DNA from: Bacteroidota bacterium
GTDB taxonomy: Bacteria; Bacteroidota; Bacteroidia; Bacteroidales; P3
Reading direction: 5' to 3'
NCBI GenBank assembly: GCA_023415495.1
Contig: JAEZKK010000035.1
Coordinates: forward strand, 73,606 to 137,605
Length of the DNA stretch: 64,000 bases
Numbering within the stretch: position 1 is the stretch's first letter; the number at the start of each line of letters is the position of its first letter. The notes beneath the pieces were generated by a model that saw only the letters and a list, made by a program, of their open reading frames with translations, was not told the DNA's origin and ran no database searches. Below are positions 35,261 through 44,136 of the stretch, piece by piece. Both the position numbers and the translations under genes were made by a program.

Positions 35261-35420
35261 TTTGAATCCAATCTAATATAATGGCATTATTTCCTAAGAA
35301 TAATGCCATTATTTCGTCCATTTAATGGCATTATATTGCCGATATAATGGCATTATATTTAGATTGAAATCATAATCCATTTTTTTGTAATTTGATTCTG
35401 TGAGTTTATTATTTGATTTT
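35261..35420. repeat. Palindromic repeat array C (22-bp grid)
   Basis: This lies in the 322-base gap between trmN6 and the sigma-54 activator. Four copies of AATGGCATT or its complement are centred at 35284, 35306, 35328 and 35350, exactly 22 bp apart. Outer arms CAATCTA (35269) and TAGATTG (35360) are inverted around the same centre (about 35317). To the right, TTTGATT recurs at 35391 and 35412, 21 bp apart, and the 14-mer at 35386-35399 is identical to one in array A (10504-10517). The rest of the gap holds the promoter box at 35488. Confidence 0.85.
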
Positions 35421-35487
35421 AGGACTTGGAAATTAGGGTTTGGAAAATTAAATCAAGATTTATACTGACATTCTGTCCGAAATTTTG

Positions 35488-35495
35488 TAATTTTG
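35488..35495 (+). promoter_or_regulatory. -7 promoter box for the sigma-54 activator gene
   Basis: TAATTTTG matches TAnnTTTG, 22 bases before the ATG at 35518. No good -33 element was seen. Confidence 0.6.
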
Positions 35496-35517
35496 TAAGG
35501 AAATTAGATTAAAAACT

Positions 35518-36735
35518 ATGGTGGATATTCAATCAGTCAAGACAAGGTTTGGGATTATGGGCAATAATCCTCAACTAAATCGTGCATTGGAAATTGCACT
35601 TTCCGTTTCTCCAACCTCGATGAGTGTTTTAGTTACTGGAGAGAGTGGTGTTGGGAAAGAAGTTTTCTCTAAGATTATTCATAATTACAGCCCAAGAAAA
35701 CATAATAATTATATAGCGGTAAACTGTGGTGCTTTGCCAAGCGGGACCATAGAAAGCGAATTATTTGGTCACGTTAAAGGTAGCTTTACCTCAGCTGACC
35801 GTGACCGTAAGGGATATTTCCAGGAGGCAGACAAGGGGACTCTTTTTTTAGATGAGGTTGGGGAATTGCCAATGGAGATGCAGGCAAAACTTCTTAGGGT
35901 TTTGGAAAGCGGAGAATATATTCCTGTGGGTTCATCCAAGCCCTTAAAGACAGATGTTAGGATAGTTGCCGCAACAAATGTAAACCTTTTAGAAGCAATT
36001 CGAAAAGGCAAATTCAGAGAAGACCTTTATTATAGACTAAGTCAAATATCTATAATTGTACCTCCACTAAGGGAAAGAAAAGATGATATATACCTTCTAT
36101 TTAGACGCTTTGCCATAGAGCAGGCTGAAAGATATAAGATGCCAACAATAACCTTAACCAACGAGGCAAGGCATTACCTTATGAATTATTTTTGGCAGGG
36201 AAATATAAGACAGCTAAAGAATATAACAGATCAAATCTCTATAATTGAAACTAATAAAGAGATTAGCCTTGAAACCCTAAAGACCTATATCCCTCCTATC
36301 AATAATCTTCCAATGGTTATTGAGAGCAATAGTTTTGGAGAAGATTATTCTCAAAGAGAGCTAATCCTAACTATACTTAGCAATAAGCAACAAATAAGTA
36401 AGATACAGAACGAATTAGACGAGTTAAAATCAATTATTAAAACCTTAATTGGTAATCAAGAGACTAATCCTTATCTAATTTCTTCCTCAAATAATAAGAT
36501 TATACTTACTAATTCTAAAGATGAAATAGTTAAAGATGAGGATGAAGACCTTATAATTGAGAATGAATATGACGAAGTGGATGAGAAACCACTTACCTTG
36601 GTTGATTTGGAAAAAAAAGCAATTATTGCAGCCTTGAAACGAGCTGACGGAAAGAGAAGCAAGGCTGCCAGTGAGTTGGGAATATCGGAAAGAACCTTAT
36701 ATAGGAAGATTAACGAGTTTAATATAAAGCTATAA
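35518..36735 (+). CDS. Sigma-54-dependent Fis-type transcriptional activator
   Basis: A 405 aa AAA+ activator of RpoN-dependent promoters. It lacks a receiver domain and begins almost directly with the AAA+ module: Walker A GESGVGKE (41-48), Walker B TLFLDEVGELP and arginine-finger segment REDLYYRL. A long acidic linker (about 335-365) precedes a Fis-type helix-turn-helix (KAASELGISERTLYRKI). The sigma-54-contacting loop reads GSFTSA (88-93) instead of GAFTGA. The stop overlaps the aroA start (TAATG). Confidence 0.92.
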   Translation: MVDIQSVKTRFGIMGNNPQLNRALEIALSVSPTSMSVLVTGESGVGKEVFSKIIHNYSPRKHNNYIAVNCGALPSGTIESELFGHVKGSFTSADRDRKGYFQEADKGTLFLDEVGELPMEMQAKLLRVLESGEYIPVGSSKPLKTDVRIVAATNVNLLEAIRKGKFREDLYYRLSQISIIVPPLRERKDDIYLLFRRFAIEQAERYKMPTITLTNEARHYLMNYFWQGNIRQLKNITDQISIIETNKEISLETLKTYIPPINNLPMVIESNSFGEDYSQRELILTILSNKQQISKIQNELDELKSIIKTLIGNQETNPYLISSSNNKIILTNSKDEIVKDEDEDLIIENEYDEVDEKPLTLVDLEKKAIIAALKRADGKRSKAASELGISERTLYRKINEFNIKL

Positions 36736-37922
36736 TGAGGAGATTCTCTGTTCCAAGCTCCAAAAGTATTAGCAATAGGTTATTAATTATAGAGCAATTA
36801 AGCAAGAATAAAGTAGGAAGGCTAATCAACCTTTCCACGGCTGAAGATACTCTACTTATGCAAAGGCTAATTGGGGAATTAAATCAAGGAAATACAAATC
36901 GTTTTTACTGCGATAATGCTGGGACTGTATCAAGATTTATTATAGGTTTGCTTTCTATTACCAAGGGAGAATATATAGTAGATGGGAGTCAGAGACTAAG
37001 ACAAAGACCTATGAAGCCCCTAATCGAAACTCTAAATAAACTTGGAGTAGGAATAAATTGTCTTGATAGAGAAGGCTATTTGCCAATAGAGATTTGCTCA
37101 AGTGGAGAGATAAACGGTGGAGAAATTGATATAGATACTAATCTAAGCTCTCAGTTTCTAACTTCTCTATTATTAATTGCCCCAAAATTCTCAAAAACCT
37201 CAATATTTAACCTATCAGGCAGCAATATATCTTTGCCATATATAGAAATGAGTGTGGAATTGATTAGGGAAATGGGGATAGATATTGAATTTAAAGATAA
37301 TAAGATAAGAGTAGAGCCTGGGGAATACAATCTTAAGGATATTATTATTGAGGCTGATTGGTCTTCTGCAAGTTTTGGGTATGAGTTAGCTTATATTACT
37401 AAAGAAGAAGTATTTATTCCTAATCTAAAACCTAATAGCATTCAAGGAGATTCAATATCTAAGGAGTATTTCTCTTATTTTGGAATTGAGACAATTTTTA
37501 ATCAAGATGGGGGAATACTAATTCCCAAGCAAGAAACAAGTATTGAGGATTTGGAATTTAATATAGGAAACTGCCCTGACCTATTTCTTCCCTTAGCAGT
37601 TTGCGGAGCTTTAAGCAAAAGAAGAATTGTATTTAAAAACACCTCAACCCTAAAGCATAAGGAAAGCAATAGAATTGAGGCAGCAATATTTAATCTAAAT
37701 AATCTTGGATTTGAAACTATTGAAGAAGAAGATTCTCTGATTATATCTAAGAAAAGAAAAGAAATAAATACAAAAGAAATAAATAGCTATAACGACCATA
37801 GGGTTGCTATGGCTTTTGGATTACTTAAACTAATGGATAAAGAGATTAGTGTTGATAATCCAGAATGTGTAAAGAAATCCTTCCCAGATTTTTGGGAGAA
37901 TATAAATATAGAAATTAAATAA
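36735..37922 (+). CDS. aroA: 3-phosphoshikimate 1-carboxyvinyltransferase (EPSP synthase)
   Basis: It joins phosphoenolpyruvate and shikimate 3-phosphate in aromatic amino acid synthesis. Family signatures are PSSKSISNRLLI at the N-terminus, NAGTVSRF and RQRPMKPLI near residues 60-95, HKESNRIEA and NDHRVAMAFGLL near the C-terminus. At 395 aa it is slightly shorter than the E. coli enzyme. It is translationally coupled to the sigma-54 activator. aroB is encoded nearby on the opposite strand. Confidence 0.94.
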   Translation: MRRFSVPSSKSISNRLLIIEQLSKNKVGRLINLSTAEDTLLMQRLIGELNQGNTNRFYCDNAGTVSRFIIGLLSITKGEYIVDGSQRLRQRPMKPLIETLNKLGVGINCLDREGYLPIEICSSGEINGGEIDIDTNLSSQFLTSLLLIAPKFSKTSIFNLSGSNISLPYIEMSVELIREMGIDIEFKDNKIRVEPGEYNLKDIIIEADWSSASFGYELAYITKEEVFIPNLKPNSIQGDSISKEYFSYFGIETIFNQDGGILIPKQETSIEDLEFNIGNCPDLFLPLAVCGALSKRRIVFKNTSTLKHKESNRIEAAIFNLNNLGFETIEEEDSLIISKKRKEINTKEINSYNDHRVAMAFGLLKLMDKEISVDNPECVKKSFPDFWENINIEIK

Positions 37923-37936
37923 ATAAACCAAGTGTT

Positions 37937-39487
37937 ATGACAAAAGAAATAGAAATTAGCATTAGTCCTGAATCATTTCAAAATCCAAACAAATTAAAGA
38001 GAGCTATAATGGAGGCATCTCAACTTAAGGAAGAAGAGATTGGAGTATATGAGATTATCCGTAAGAGTATAGACTCAAGACGCCACCCTGCAAAATATAG
38101 GATTAAACTAAGAGTAGGATTAGAAAAGAAATCAGAGATTATTATTCCTAATTACCAAAACGTAAGTTCATCAAAGACAGTTATAATTATTGGAGCTGGT
38201 CCTGCGGGATTGTTCTCTGCATTAAAACTAATTGAAAAAGGTTTTAAACCTATAATATTAGAAAGAGGTAAAGAAGTTAGTGAGAGAAAGAAAGATATAG
38301 CTATTCTATCGAAAAGCCAAATACTTAATCCAGAAAGCAATTGGTGTTTTGGAGAAGGAGGAGCTGGGACTTTTTCTGATGGGAAACTATTCACACGTTC
38401 CAATAAGAAGGGAAATATCCGCGAGATATTAGAAACATTTGTAAACCATGGAGCAGAGGAAGAAATACTATACGAAGCACATCCTCATATTGGTACAGAC
38501 AGACTTAGCAGGATAATTAAGAATATTCGCGAGAGAATTGAGGAAAAAGGTGGGGAATATAGATTTGAAACTAAGGTTATAGATATTATTGAGAAGGATA
38601 AGAAAGCTATTGGAGTTAGGACAAGCAAAGGAGAGGAAATCTTCGCCTCTGCAATTATCCTTGCCACAGGTCATAGTGCAAGAGATATTTATTATATGTT
38701 TGATAATAAGAAGTGGGCTTTGGAGGCAAAGGATTTTGCAGTTGGAGTAAGGATAGAGCATCCTCAGGAATTAATTAACCATATCCAATACCATAGTAAG
38801 AAATACTCTTCAGAACTTCCACCAGCTACCTATACACTTGCTCAAAGCCTTGATAATAATAGAGGAGTATTCTCTTTTTGTATGTGTCCTGGGGGGATAA
38901 TTGTACCATCTGCTACCGATAATAAACAATCTGTAGTAAATGGTATGAGCAATTCGCTTCGTAATTCTCCTTATGCTAATAGTGGGATTGTGGTTAATGT
39001 GAATAAAGATGATGCTAAGGATTATCAAGAGTATGGAAATCTTGCTTTATTGAAGTTCCAAGAAGATTTAGAAAGGAAATTCTATTTTGCTGCCGATAAA
39101 ACTCAAGCAGCTCCAAGCCAAAGACTAATCGACTTCCTTAACTCTAAGCCCTCAAATGTATTAAATTCCACTTCTTATTTATGTGGATTGATTTCTTATG
39201 ACTTAAATAAGCTCTTCCCAAAATTTATTAGTGAATCATTAAAACTTGGATTTAAAAGCTTTGATAAAAAGATGAAGGGATTTATTTCTGAGAATGCTAA
39301 TCTAATTGGATTAGAATCCAGAACAAGCTCAAGCGTAAGAATACCAAGAGATCCAATTAGTTTGGAACATATAGAAATATCTAATCTTTATCCTTGTGGA
39401 GAAGGCTCTGGATACTCTGGTGGCATTACCTCATCGGCTATTGATGGAGTAAGAGTGGCTGAGATTATTGCTGAGAAATATCAATAA
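37937..39487 (+). CDS. FAD-dependent dehydrogenase (COG2509 type)
   Basis: A 516 aa flavoprotein with an FAD-binding Rossmann motif (VIIIGAGPAGLFSALKLIEKG, shown here in part as GAGPAGLFSA near residue 85), a preceding N-terminal domain of about 75 residues and the family-specific NWCFGEGGAGTFSDGKL. The C-terminal GEGSGYSGGITSSAIDG closes the FAD site. The substrate of the family is unknown. Its 3' end overlaps the 3' end of aroB by 23 bases, convergent. Confidence 0.85.
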   Translation: MTKEIEISISPESFQNPNKLKRAIMEASQLKEEEIGVYEIIRKSIDSRRHPAKYRIKLRVGLEKKSEIIIPNYQNVSSSKTVIIIGAGPAGLFSALKLIEKGFKPIILERGKEVSERKKDIAILSKSQILNPESNWCFGEGGAGTFSDGKLFTRSNKKGNIREILETFVNHGAEEEILYEAHPHIGTDRLSRIIKNIRERIEEKGGEYRFETKVIDIIEKDKKAIGVRTSKGEEIFASAIILATGHSARDIYYMFDNKKWALEAKDFAVGVRIEHPQELINHIQYHSKKYSSELPPATYTLAQSLDNNRGVFSFCMCPGGIIVPSATDNKQSVVNGMSNSLRNSPYANSGIVVNVNKDDAKDYQEYGNLALLKFQEDLERKFYFAADKTQAAPSQRLIDFLNSKPSNVLNSTSYLCGLISYDLNKLFPKFISESLKLGFKSFDKKMKGFISENANLIGLESRTSSSVRIPRDPISLEHIEISNLYPCGEGSGYSGGITSSAIDGVRVAEIIAEKYQ

Positions 39488-40484
39488 GGTCTTGTTTGGT
39501 AATCCTGTAATCTATTATAGGATTACCAATATCTTTTAAAAGGACAAAACAAAACTCATTATCAATATTCTTTTTATCAGAAGAAAGATAGTTTAATATA
39601 CTCTCAAGATTTTCTTTTAAAGGAATTATCTTATAGTATTTTTCAATAAAATCGTAAATTTGCTTTGCCTTTCTCTCAGGGAGACCAAGGAGTTTTTCAC
39701 TTAGCTTAATTGAGTAATAAAGTCCGCTTGCTACTGCTTCCCCATGCAATAAATCCTCTTCTTTTTCCAAATAAATAGATTCAAATGCATGTCCAAGACT
39801 ATGACCAAGATTTAGAATTTTCCTATATCCTTTTTCTTTAGGGTCGCTCTCTACTATCTCTTGCTTTAATTTGATTGAAGTAAAGATAATCTCCTCATCA
39901 TACCCTTCCTCGCCTATTGGAGAGGAATTAATAATCTTTTCAAACAGCCCATTATCTTTTAATAGGGAGATTTTTAGTATTTCTGCTGCCCCATTTAAAA
40001 TATGTCTTTGACTAAGAGTGTCAAGAAATGAGATATGTATTGAAGTAAATACTGGATTATAAAAGCTACCTATTTGATTTTTTAAATTATTTAGATTAAC
40101 CCCTGTTTTGCCTCCAATGGATGCATCAACCATTGCTAATAGTGTTGTTGGGATAAGTATATGTGGAATACCTCTTTTAAAGATTGAGGCTAAGAAACCT
40201 CCAATATCGCAAATCACTCCCCCTCCTAAGCAAATCAATATGCTTGAGCGCTCTGCCTGAGATTCAATTAAAGAAAGGGCAAGCTCCTGAACAATTTCCA
40301 AACTCTTGGTCTTTTCCGATGATTCTATTTCTAAAATCTCTGCACCGTTCAATGCATCAACCTCTTCAATCAATTCTGCCAAGCAATAATTATAAGTATT
40401 ATCGTCTATTAAGATGAATTTCTTTGAATTAATATACTCTTTTTGCGAAAGAAACTCTTGTAGTTTCGCTAAATCCTGAATCAT
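39465..40484 (-). CDS. aroB: 3-dehydroquinate synthase
   Basis: It converts DAHP to 3-dehydroquinate, the second step of the shikimate pathway. The 339 aa sequence shows the NAD-site segment ICLGGGVICDIGGFLASIFKRG, whose GGGVICDIGGF part is diagnostic, plus GGKTGVNL and the metal-binding LGHSLGHAFES. It is downstream of recQ by 18 bases and ends inside the opposite-strand dehydrogenase gene. Confidence 0.94.
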   Translation of the reverse strand: MIQDLAKLQEFLSQKEYINSKKFILIDDNTYNYCLAELIEEVDALNGAEILEIESSEKTKSLEIVQELALSLIESQAERSSILICLGGGVICDIGGFLASIFKRGIPHILIPTTLLAMVDASIGGKTGVNLNNLKNQIGSFYNPVFTSIHISFLDTLSQRHILNGAAEILKISLLKDNGLFEKIINSSPIGEEGYDEEIIFTSIKLKQEIVESDPKEKGYRKILNLGHSLGHAFESIYLEKEEDLLHGEAVASGLYYSIKLSEKLLGLPERKAKQIYDFIEKYYKIIPLKENLESILNYLSSDKKNIDNEFCFVLLKDIGNPIIDYRITKQDLIDISQQ

Positions 40485-40502
40485 AAAAAAATTACTTTAT
40501 TA

Positions 40503-42719
40503 CTAATTCCCGTACTTTGAAAGAAAAATAATTCTCATTAGTCTTACTTCTTCCTCTGTATATTCTTCTTCCCCCAACTCTTCTAATATATCCTTAATAT
40601 TATCGGTTTGATTCTCCCTAAGCAATTCAAGAATTTCCTCTTGATGATAAGGGTCTACTACCTCATCTACATAATAAGACAGGTCTAATTTTGTTCCAGA
40701 TGCTACTATTCTTTCTATTTCCTTAAGCAATTCATCAACCTCCAAACTCTTTGCAACTGCAATATCCTCTAATGGAAGTTTCTTGTCTATACATTTAATT
40801 ATATAGACTTTCAATCCTGATTTATTGACAATAGAGCGAACAACTAAATCATGAGGTCTTTCTATTTCATTATCTTCTACGTATTTCTTTATGATTTTTA
40901 GAAACTCTTCTCCATACTTTTGAGCCTTACTTACCCCTACTCCAATTATCCTATGCATCTCTTCCATATTGATTGGGTATTGTACAGTCATGTCTTCTAA
41001 GCTTCTATCTTCAAAAATAACATAAGGAGGGAGGTTTTCTTTTGTAGCAATCTTCTTTCTTAAATCTTTTAGAATAGTAAATAATATCTTGTCTCCCCCC
41101 TCTCCTACTTCTGTTGTTATTACAATATTATCTTCATTCTTATTATCACTTGAGTAATCATGGTCTTCGGAAACTAAGATTGGATACTTCTTTTTTAAGA
41201 ATTTATGTCCCTCTTGAGTTATCTTCAATACCCCATAATTCTCAATTTCTTTTATTAATAAGCCCTCTATTATTGCTTGACGAATTACAGCCTTCCAATA
41301 GACAAACTTCTTATCCTCTCCTGCTCCCCAATTGCTAATATTCTTAAATGCCTTGGTCTGACCTGTGGAAACTGATGTGAGAATATTTGCAATATCTATT
41401 GCTTTTAGGATTTGTTTTACTTCAAGAACTGTTTCTAATACTAATTCAATATCATCGCTTGCCTCTGTTCTTGGCTTTGGATTTAAACAATTATCACATG
41501 AGCCGCAATTATCTAAATCATAGTTTTCTCCAAAGTATTGCAATAGGTTAATCCTTCTACATGCTGAACTTTCGCAGTAAGAAATTGTTTCATTCATTAA
41601 TTGAAGTGCTACCTCTCTCTCTGCAACTGGCTTATCTACTAAGAATTTCTCTAATTTATTTATATCCTGTTCTGAATAGAATGCAATACATTTCCCCTCT
41701 CCATCATCTCGTCCTGCCCTGCCTGTCTCCTGGTAATAGCCCTCAAGACTCTTTGGCATATCGTAATGTATAACAAATCTTACATCTGGTTTATCTATCC
41801 CCATTCCAAAGGCTATGGTTGCAACTATTACATCCACCTCCTCCATTAGGAATTTATCCTGATTCATAGCCCTGGTGTTTGGATCTAATCCTGCATGATA
41901 TGGAAGTGCCTTAATCCCATTTAATACTAAGGTCTCTGCCAAACCTTCTACTGTCTTGCGGCTTAAACAATAGATAACCCCTGATTTCCCAGAGTTTTCT
42001 TTAATAAATCTTATTACCTCTCTGTTTACATCAACTTCCTTCTTAGGCTTTTGTCTTATTTCATAATAAAGGTTAGGTCTGTTAAATGAGGAAATAAAGA
42101 CTTTTGCCTTAGTCATTTCCAAATTCTTCATAATATCCTGTTGCACCTTTGGAGTGGCTGTTGCTGTTAATGCAATTATTGGTGCCTTCTTACCTATTGA
42201 ATCTATTATTGGCTTTAATCTTCTATATTCAGGACGGAAATCATGTCCCCATTCTGATATACAATGTGCCTCATCGATAGCGAAAAAGGATATCTTTATA
42301 CTTTTAAGAAACTGAGCATTCTCTTCTTTGTTCAAACTCTCTGGAGCAACATAAAGCAATTTGGTAACTCCTAAACGCAAATCTGCTCTTACTCCTCTTA
42401 TCTCATTCTTTGATAAGGAAGAGTTTAAAAAATGTGCAACACCATGAACAGAACCAAAGTTTCTTATTGCATCAACCTGGTTTTTCATTAAAGAAATCAA
42501 AGGTGAAACAATAATTGCACAGCCAGGCTGAATCAAAGCCGGCAATTGATAGCAAAGGGATTTACCTCCTCCTGTTGGCATTATAACAAAGGTATCATTC
42601 CCCTCCATTAAACTCTTAATTACCTCTTCTTGCTGACCTTTGAATTTATTGAAACCAAAAATCCTTTTAAGCTCCTGTTTAAGGTTTAATTTATCGAATG
42701 AAAACACTTCTTTTCTCAT
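40503..42719 (-). CDS. recQ: ATP-dependent DNA helicase RecQ
   Basis: A 3'-5' DNA helicase for recombination and fork repair. The 738 aa protein has Walker A in MPTGGGKSLCYQLPA, the DEAH box in FFAIDEAHCISEWGHDFRPE, motif VI ETGRAGRDDGEG, a four-cysteine zinc domain (CESSACRR ... NCGSCDNC), a winged-helix RQC domain and a C-terminal HRDC domain (about 560-625). The extra 100 residues after HRDC are acidic and typical for Bacteroidota RecQ. Confidence 0.95.
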   Translation of the reverse strand: MRKEVFSFDKLNLKQELKRIFGFNKFKGQQEEVIKSLMEGNDTFVIMPTGGGKSLCYQLPALIQPGCAIIVSPLISLMKNQVDAIRNFGSVHGVAHFLNSSLSKNEIRGVRADLRLGVTKLLYVAPESLNKEENAQFLKSIKISFFAIDEAHCISEWGHDFRPEYRRLKPIIDSIGKKAPIIALTATATPKVQQDIMKNLEMTKAKVFISSFNRPNLYYEIRQKPKKEVDVNREVIRFIKENSGKSGVIYCLSRKTVEGLAETLVLNGIKALPYHAGLDPNTRAMNQDKFLMEEVDVIVATIAFGMGIDKPDVRFVIHYDMPKSLEGYYQETGRAGRDDGEGKCIAFYSEQDINKLEKFLVDKPVAEREVALQLMNETISYCESSACRRINLLQYFGENYDLDNCGSCDNCLNPKPRTEASDDIELVLETVLEVKQILKAIDIANILTSVSTGQTKAFKNISNWGAGEDKKFVYWKAVIRQAIIEGLLIKEIENYGVLKITQEGHKFLKKKYPILVSEDHDYSSDNKNEDNIVITTEVGEGGDKILFTILKDLRKKIATKENLPPYVIFEDRSLEDMTVQYPINMEEMHRIIGVGVSKAQKYGEEFLKIIKKYVEDNEIERPHDLVVRSIVNKSGLKVYIIKCIDKKLPLEDIAVAKSLEVDELLKEIERIVASGTKLDLSYYVDEVVDPYHQEEILELLRENQTDNIKDILEELGEEEYTEEEVRLMRIIFLSKYGN

Positions 42720-42744
42720 TTTTCTATGTCTAAATTTTATTACG

Positions 42745-42752
42745 TATCTTTG
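42745..42752 (+). promoter_or_regulatory. -7 promoter box for kdsD
   Basis: TATCTTTG in the divergent region between recQ and kdsD, 89 bases before the GTG start. A TTTC 20 bases upstream is a weak -33 candidate. Confidence 0.5.
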
Positions 42753-42840
42753 TAGTCTGAAAAGTCGTAATTTGCGTTTGGTTATGCTAAATTACTACCT
42801 TTTTTACTAAGAACATAATTTTATAGCAAAAATATTAGCA

Positions 42841-43809
42841 GTGAAAACTCCAGAACAAATTAAAGAAATTGCATATCAAACAATTACAAAAGAATCTAAA
42901 GCAATTGAAAATCTAAATAATTATATCAATGAAGACTTTGTAGAGGTTGTAAATCTAATTTATCACTCTAAATCAAGAGTAATTGTGAGTGGTATCGGTA
43001 AAAGTGCTAATATTGGAACAAAAATAGTTTCTACCCTCAACTCAACCGGAACTCCAGCCGTTTTTATGCATGCAGCAGATGCAATTCATGGTGATTTGGG
43101 AACCATACAAAAAGAAGATATTATTATCCTTATCTCCAAAAGTGGAGATACTTCAGAAATAAAAGTATTAATACCTTTAATTAGAAACCTTGGCAATACT
43201 CTAATTGCAATGGTTGGGAATATGGAATCTGCCTTGGCAAAAGGAGCAGACTATTGCTTGAATGTACATGTGGAAAGAGAAGCTTGCCCTAATAATCTTG
43301 CACCAACTTCTTCCACAACTGCCCAATTGGTAATGGGAGACGCTCTTGCAGTTGCATTATTAGAATGCCGAGGATTTAGCTCAGAAGACTTTGCAAAATT
43401 CCATCCAGGAGGAGCTCTTGGGAAGAGATTATACCTAAGAGTATGCGATATTTACCCAAATAACGAAAAACCAGAAGTTGAACCTCAAACACCATTAGCC
43501 TCAGCATTGGTTGAGATTACCTCGAAACGTCTTGGCTGCACTGCCGTTACTCAGAGGGGAGAAATCAAGGGAATAATTACCGATGGAGACCTAAGGAGGG
43601 TTATGTCAAAAGGAATGAGTATTGATTCCTTGCTTGCAAAGGATATTATGGGTAAGAGTCCAAAGGTAATAAATGAAAAAGAATTTGCAGTAGAAGCCCT
43701 ATCAATAATGAGGACAAACTCAATTACCCAATTATTAGTAATAGACGATAATAATAATTATTTAGGAGTAATCCACCTTCACGACCTGCTAAGAGAAGGG
43801 ATAATTTAA
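42841..43809 (+). CDS. kdsD: D-arabinose 5-phosphate isomerase (KpsF/GutQ/KdsD family)
   Basis: It makes arabinose 5-phosphate, the first precursor of KDO for LPS. The 322 aa protein has an SIS domain (about 30-170: GIGKSANIGTKI, HAADAIHGDLG, SKSGDTSEI) and two CBS domains (about 200-320). It starts with GTG; no ATG is available nearby in frame. kdsC is in the same window. Array D follows. Confidence 0.93.
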   Translation: MKTPEQIKEIAYQTITKESKAIENLNNYINEDFVEVVNLIYHSKSRVIVSGIGKSANIGTKIVSTLNSTGTPAVFMHAADAIHGDLGTIQKEDIIILISKSGDTSEIKVLIPLIRNLGNTLIAMVGNMESALAKGADYCLNVHVEREACPNNLAPTSSTTAQLVMGDALAVALLECRGFSSEDFAKFHPGGALGKRLYLRVCDIYPNNEKPEVEPQTPLASALVEITSKRLGCTAVTQRGEIKGIITDGDLRRVMSKGMSIDSLLAKDIMGKSPKVINEKEFAVEALSIMRTNSITQLLVIDDNNNYLGVIHLHDLLREGII

Positions 43810-43859
43810 GCAAATACCCACAACCCTATTCCTTAATAGAATTAACAAAGCAAGATAAT

Positions 43860-44000
43860 GGTTTTCGTTTTACGCCGTTTTACATAGTGTATTACGCGGT
43901 AAAACGATGCGTAAAACGCCGTAAAACGATATGTAATACGCCGTAAAACGAGTAGTAAAACGGCGTATTACAACCCGTAAAACGCCGTAAAACAAAAACC
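43860..44000. repeat. Palindromic repeat array D (22-bp grid, six cores)
   Basis: This lies in the 327-base gap between kdsD and the first tandem cargo gene. Six GC-richer cores (CGCCG, CGGCG or CGCGG) sit inside GTAAAACGCCGTAAAAC-like palindromes, centred at 43875, 43897, 43919, 43941, 43963 and 43985, every step exactly 22 bp. Outer arms GGTTTTCGTTTTAC (43860) and GTAAAACAAAAACC (ending 44000) mirror around the same centre, 43930. The core is visibly richer in CG than its surroundings. Function unknown. Confidence 0.88.
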
Positions 44001-44067
44001 ACTACCAAATCAAAGATTCATAAAGTTAAATACACATAAATATTATGATATCTCAAAAATATTATTA

Positions 44068-44075
44068 TACCTTTG
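44068..44075 (+). promoter_or_regulatory. -7 promoter box for the tandem cargo operon
   Basis: TACCTTTG lies 62 bases before the first cargo ATG, downstream of array D. Confidence 0.6.
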
Positions 44076-44136
44076 CAAAACAGTAGATTTCTGATATTTA
44101 AGAAATCCAAGCAAATAGAAACCAAAGTAATCAGTT

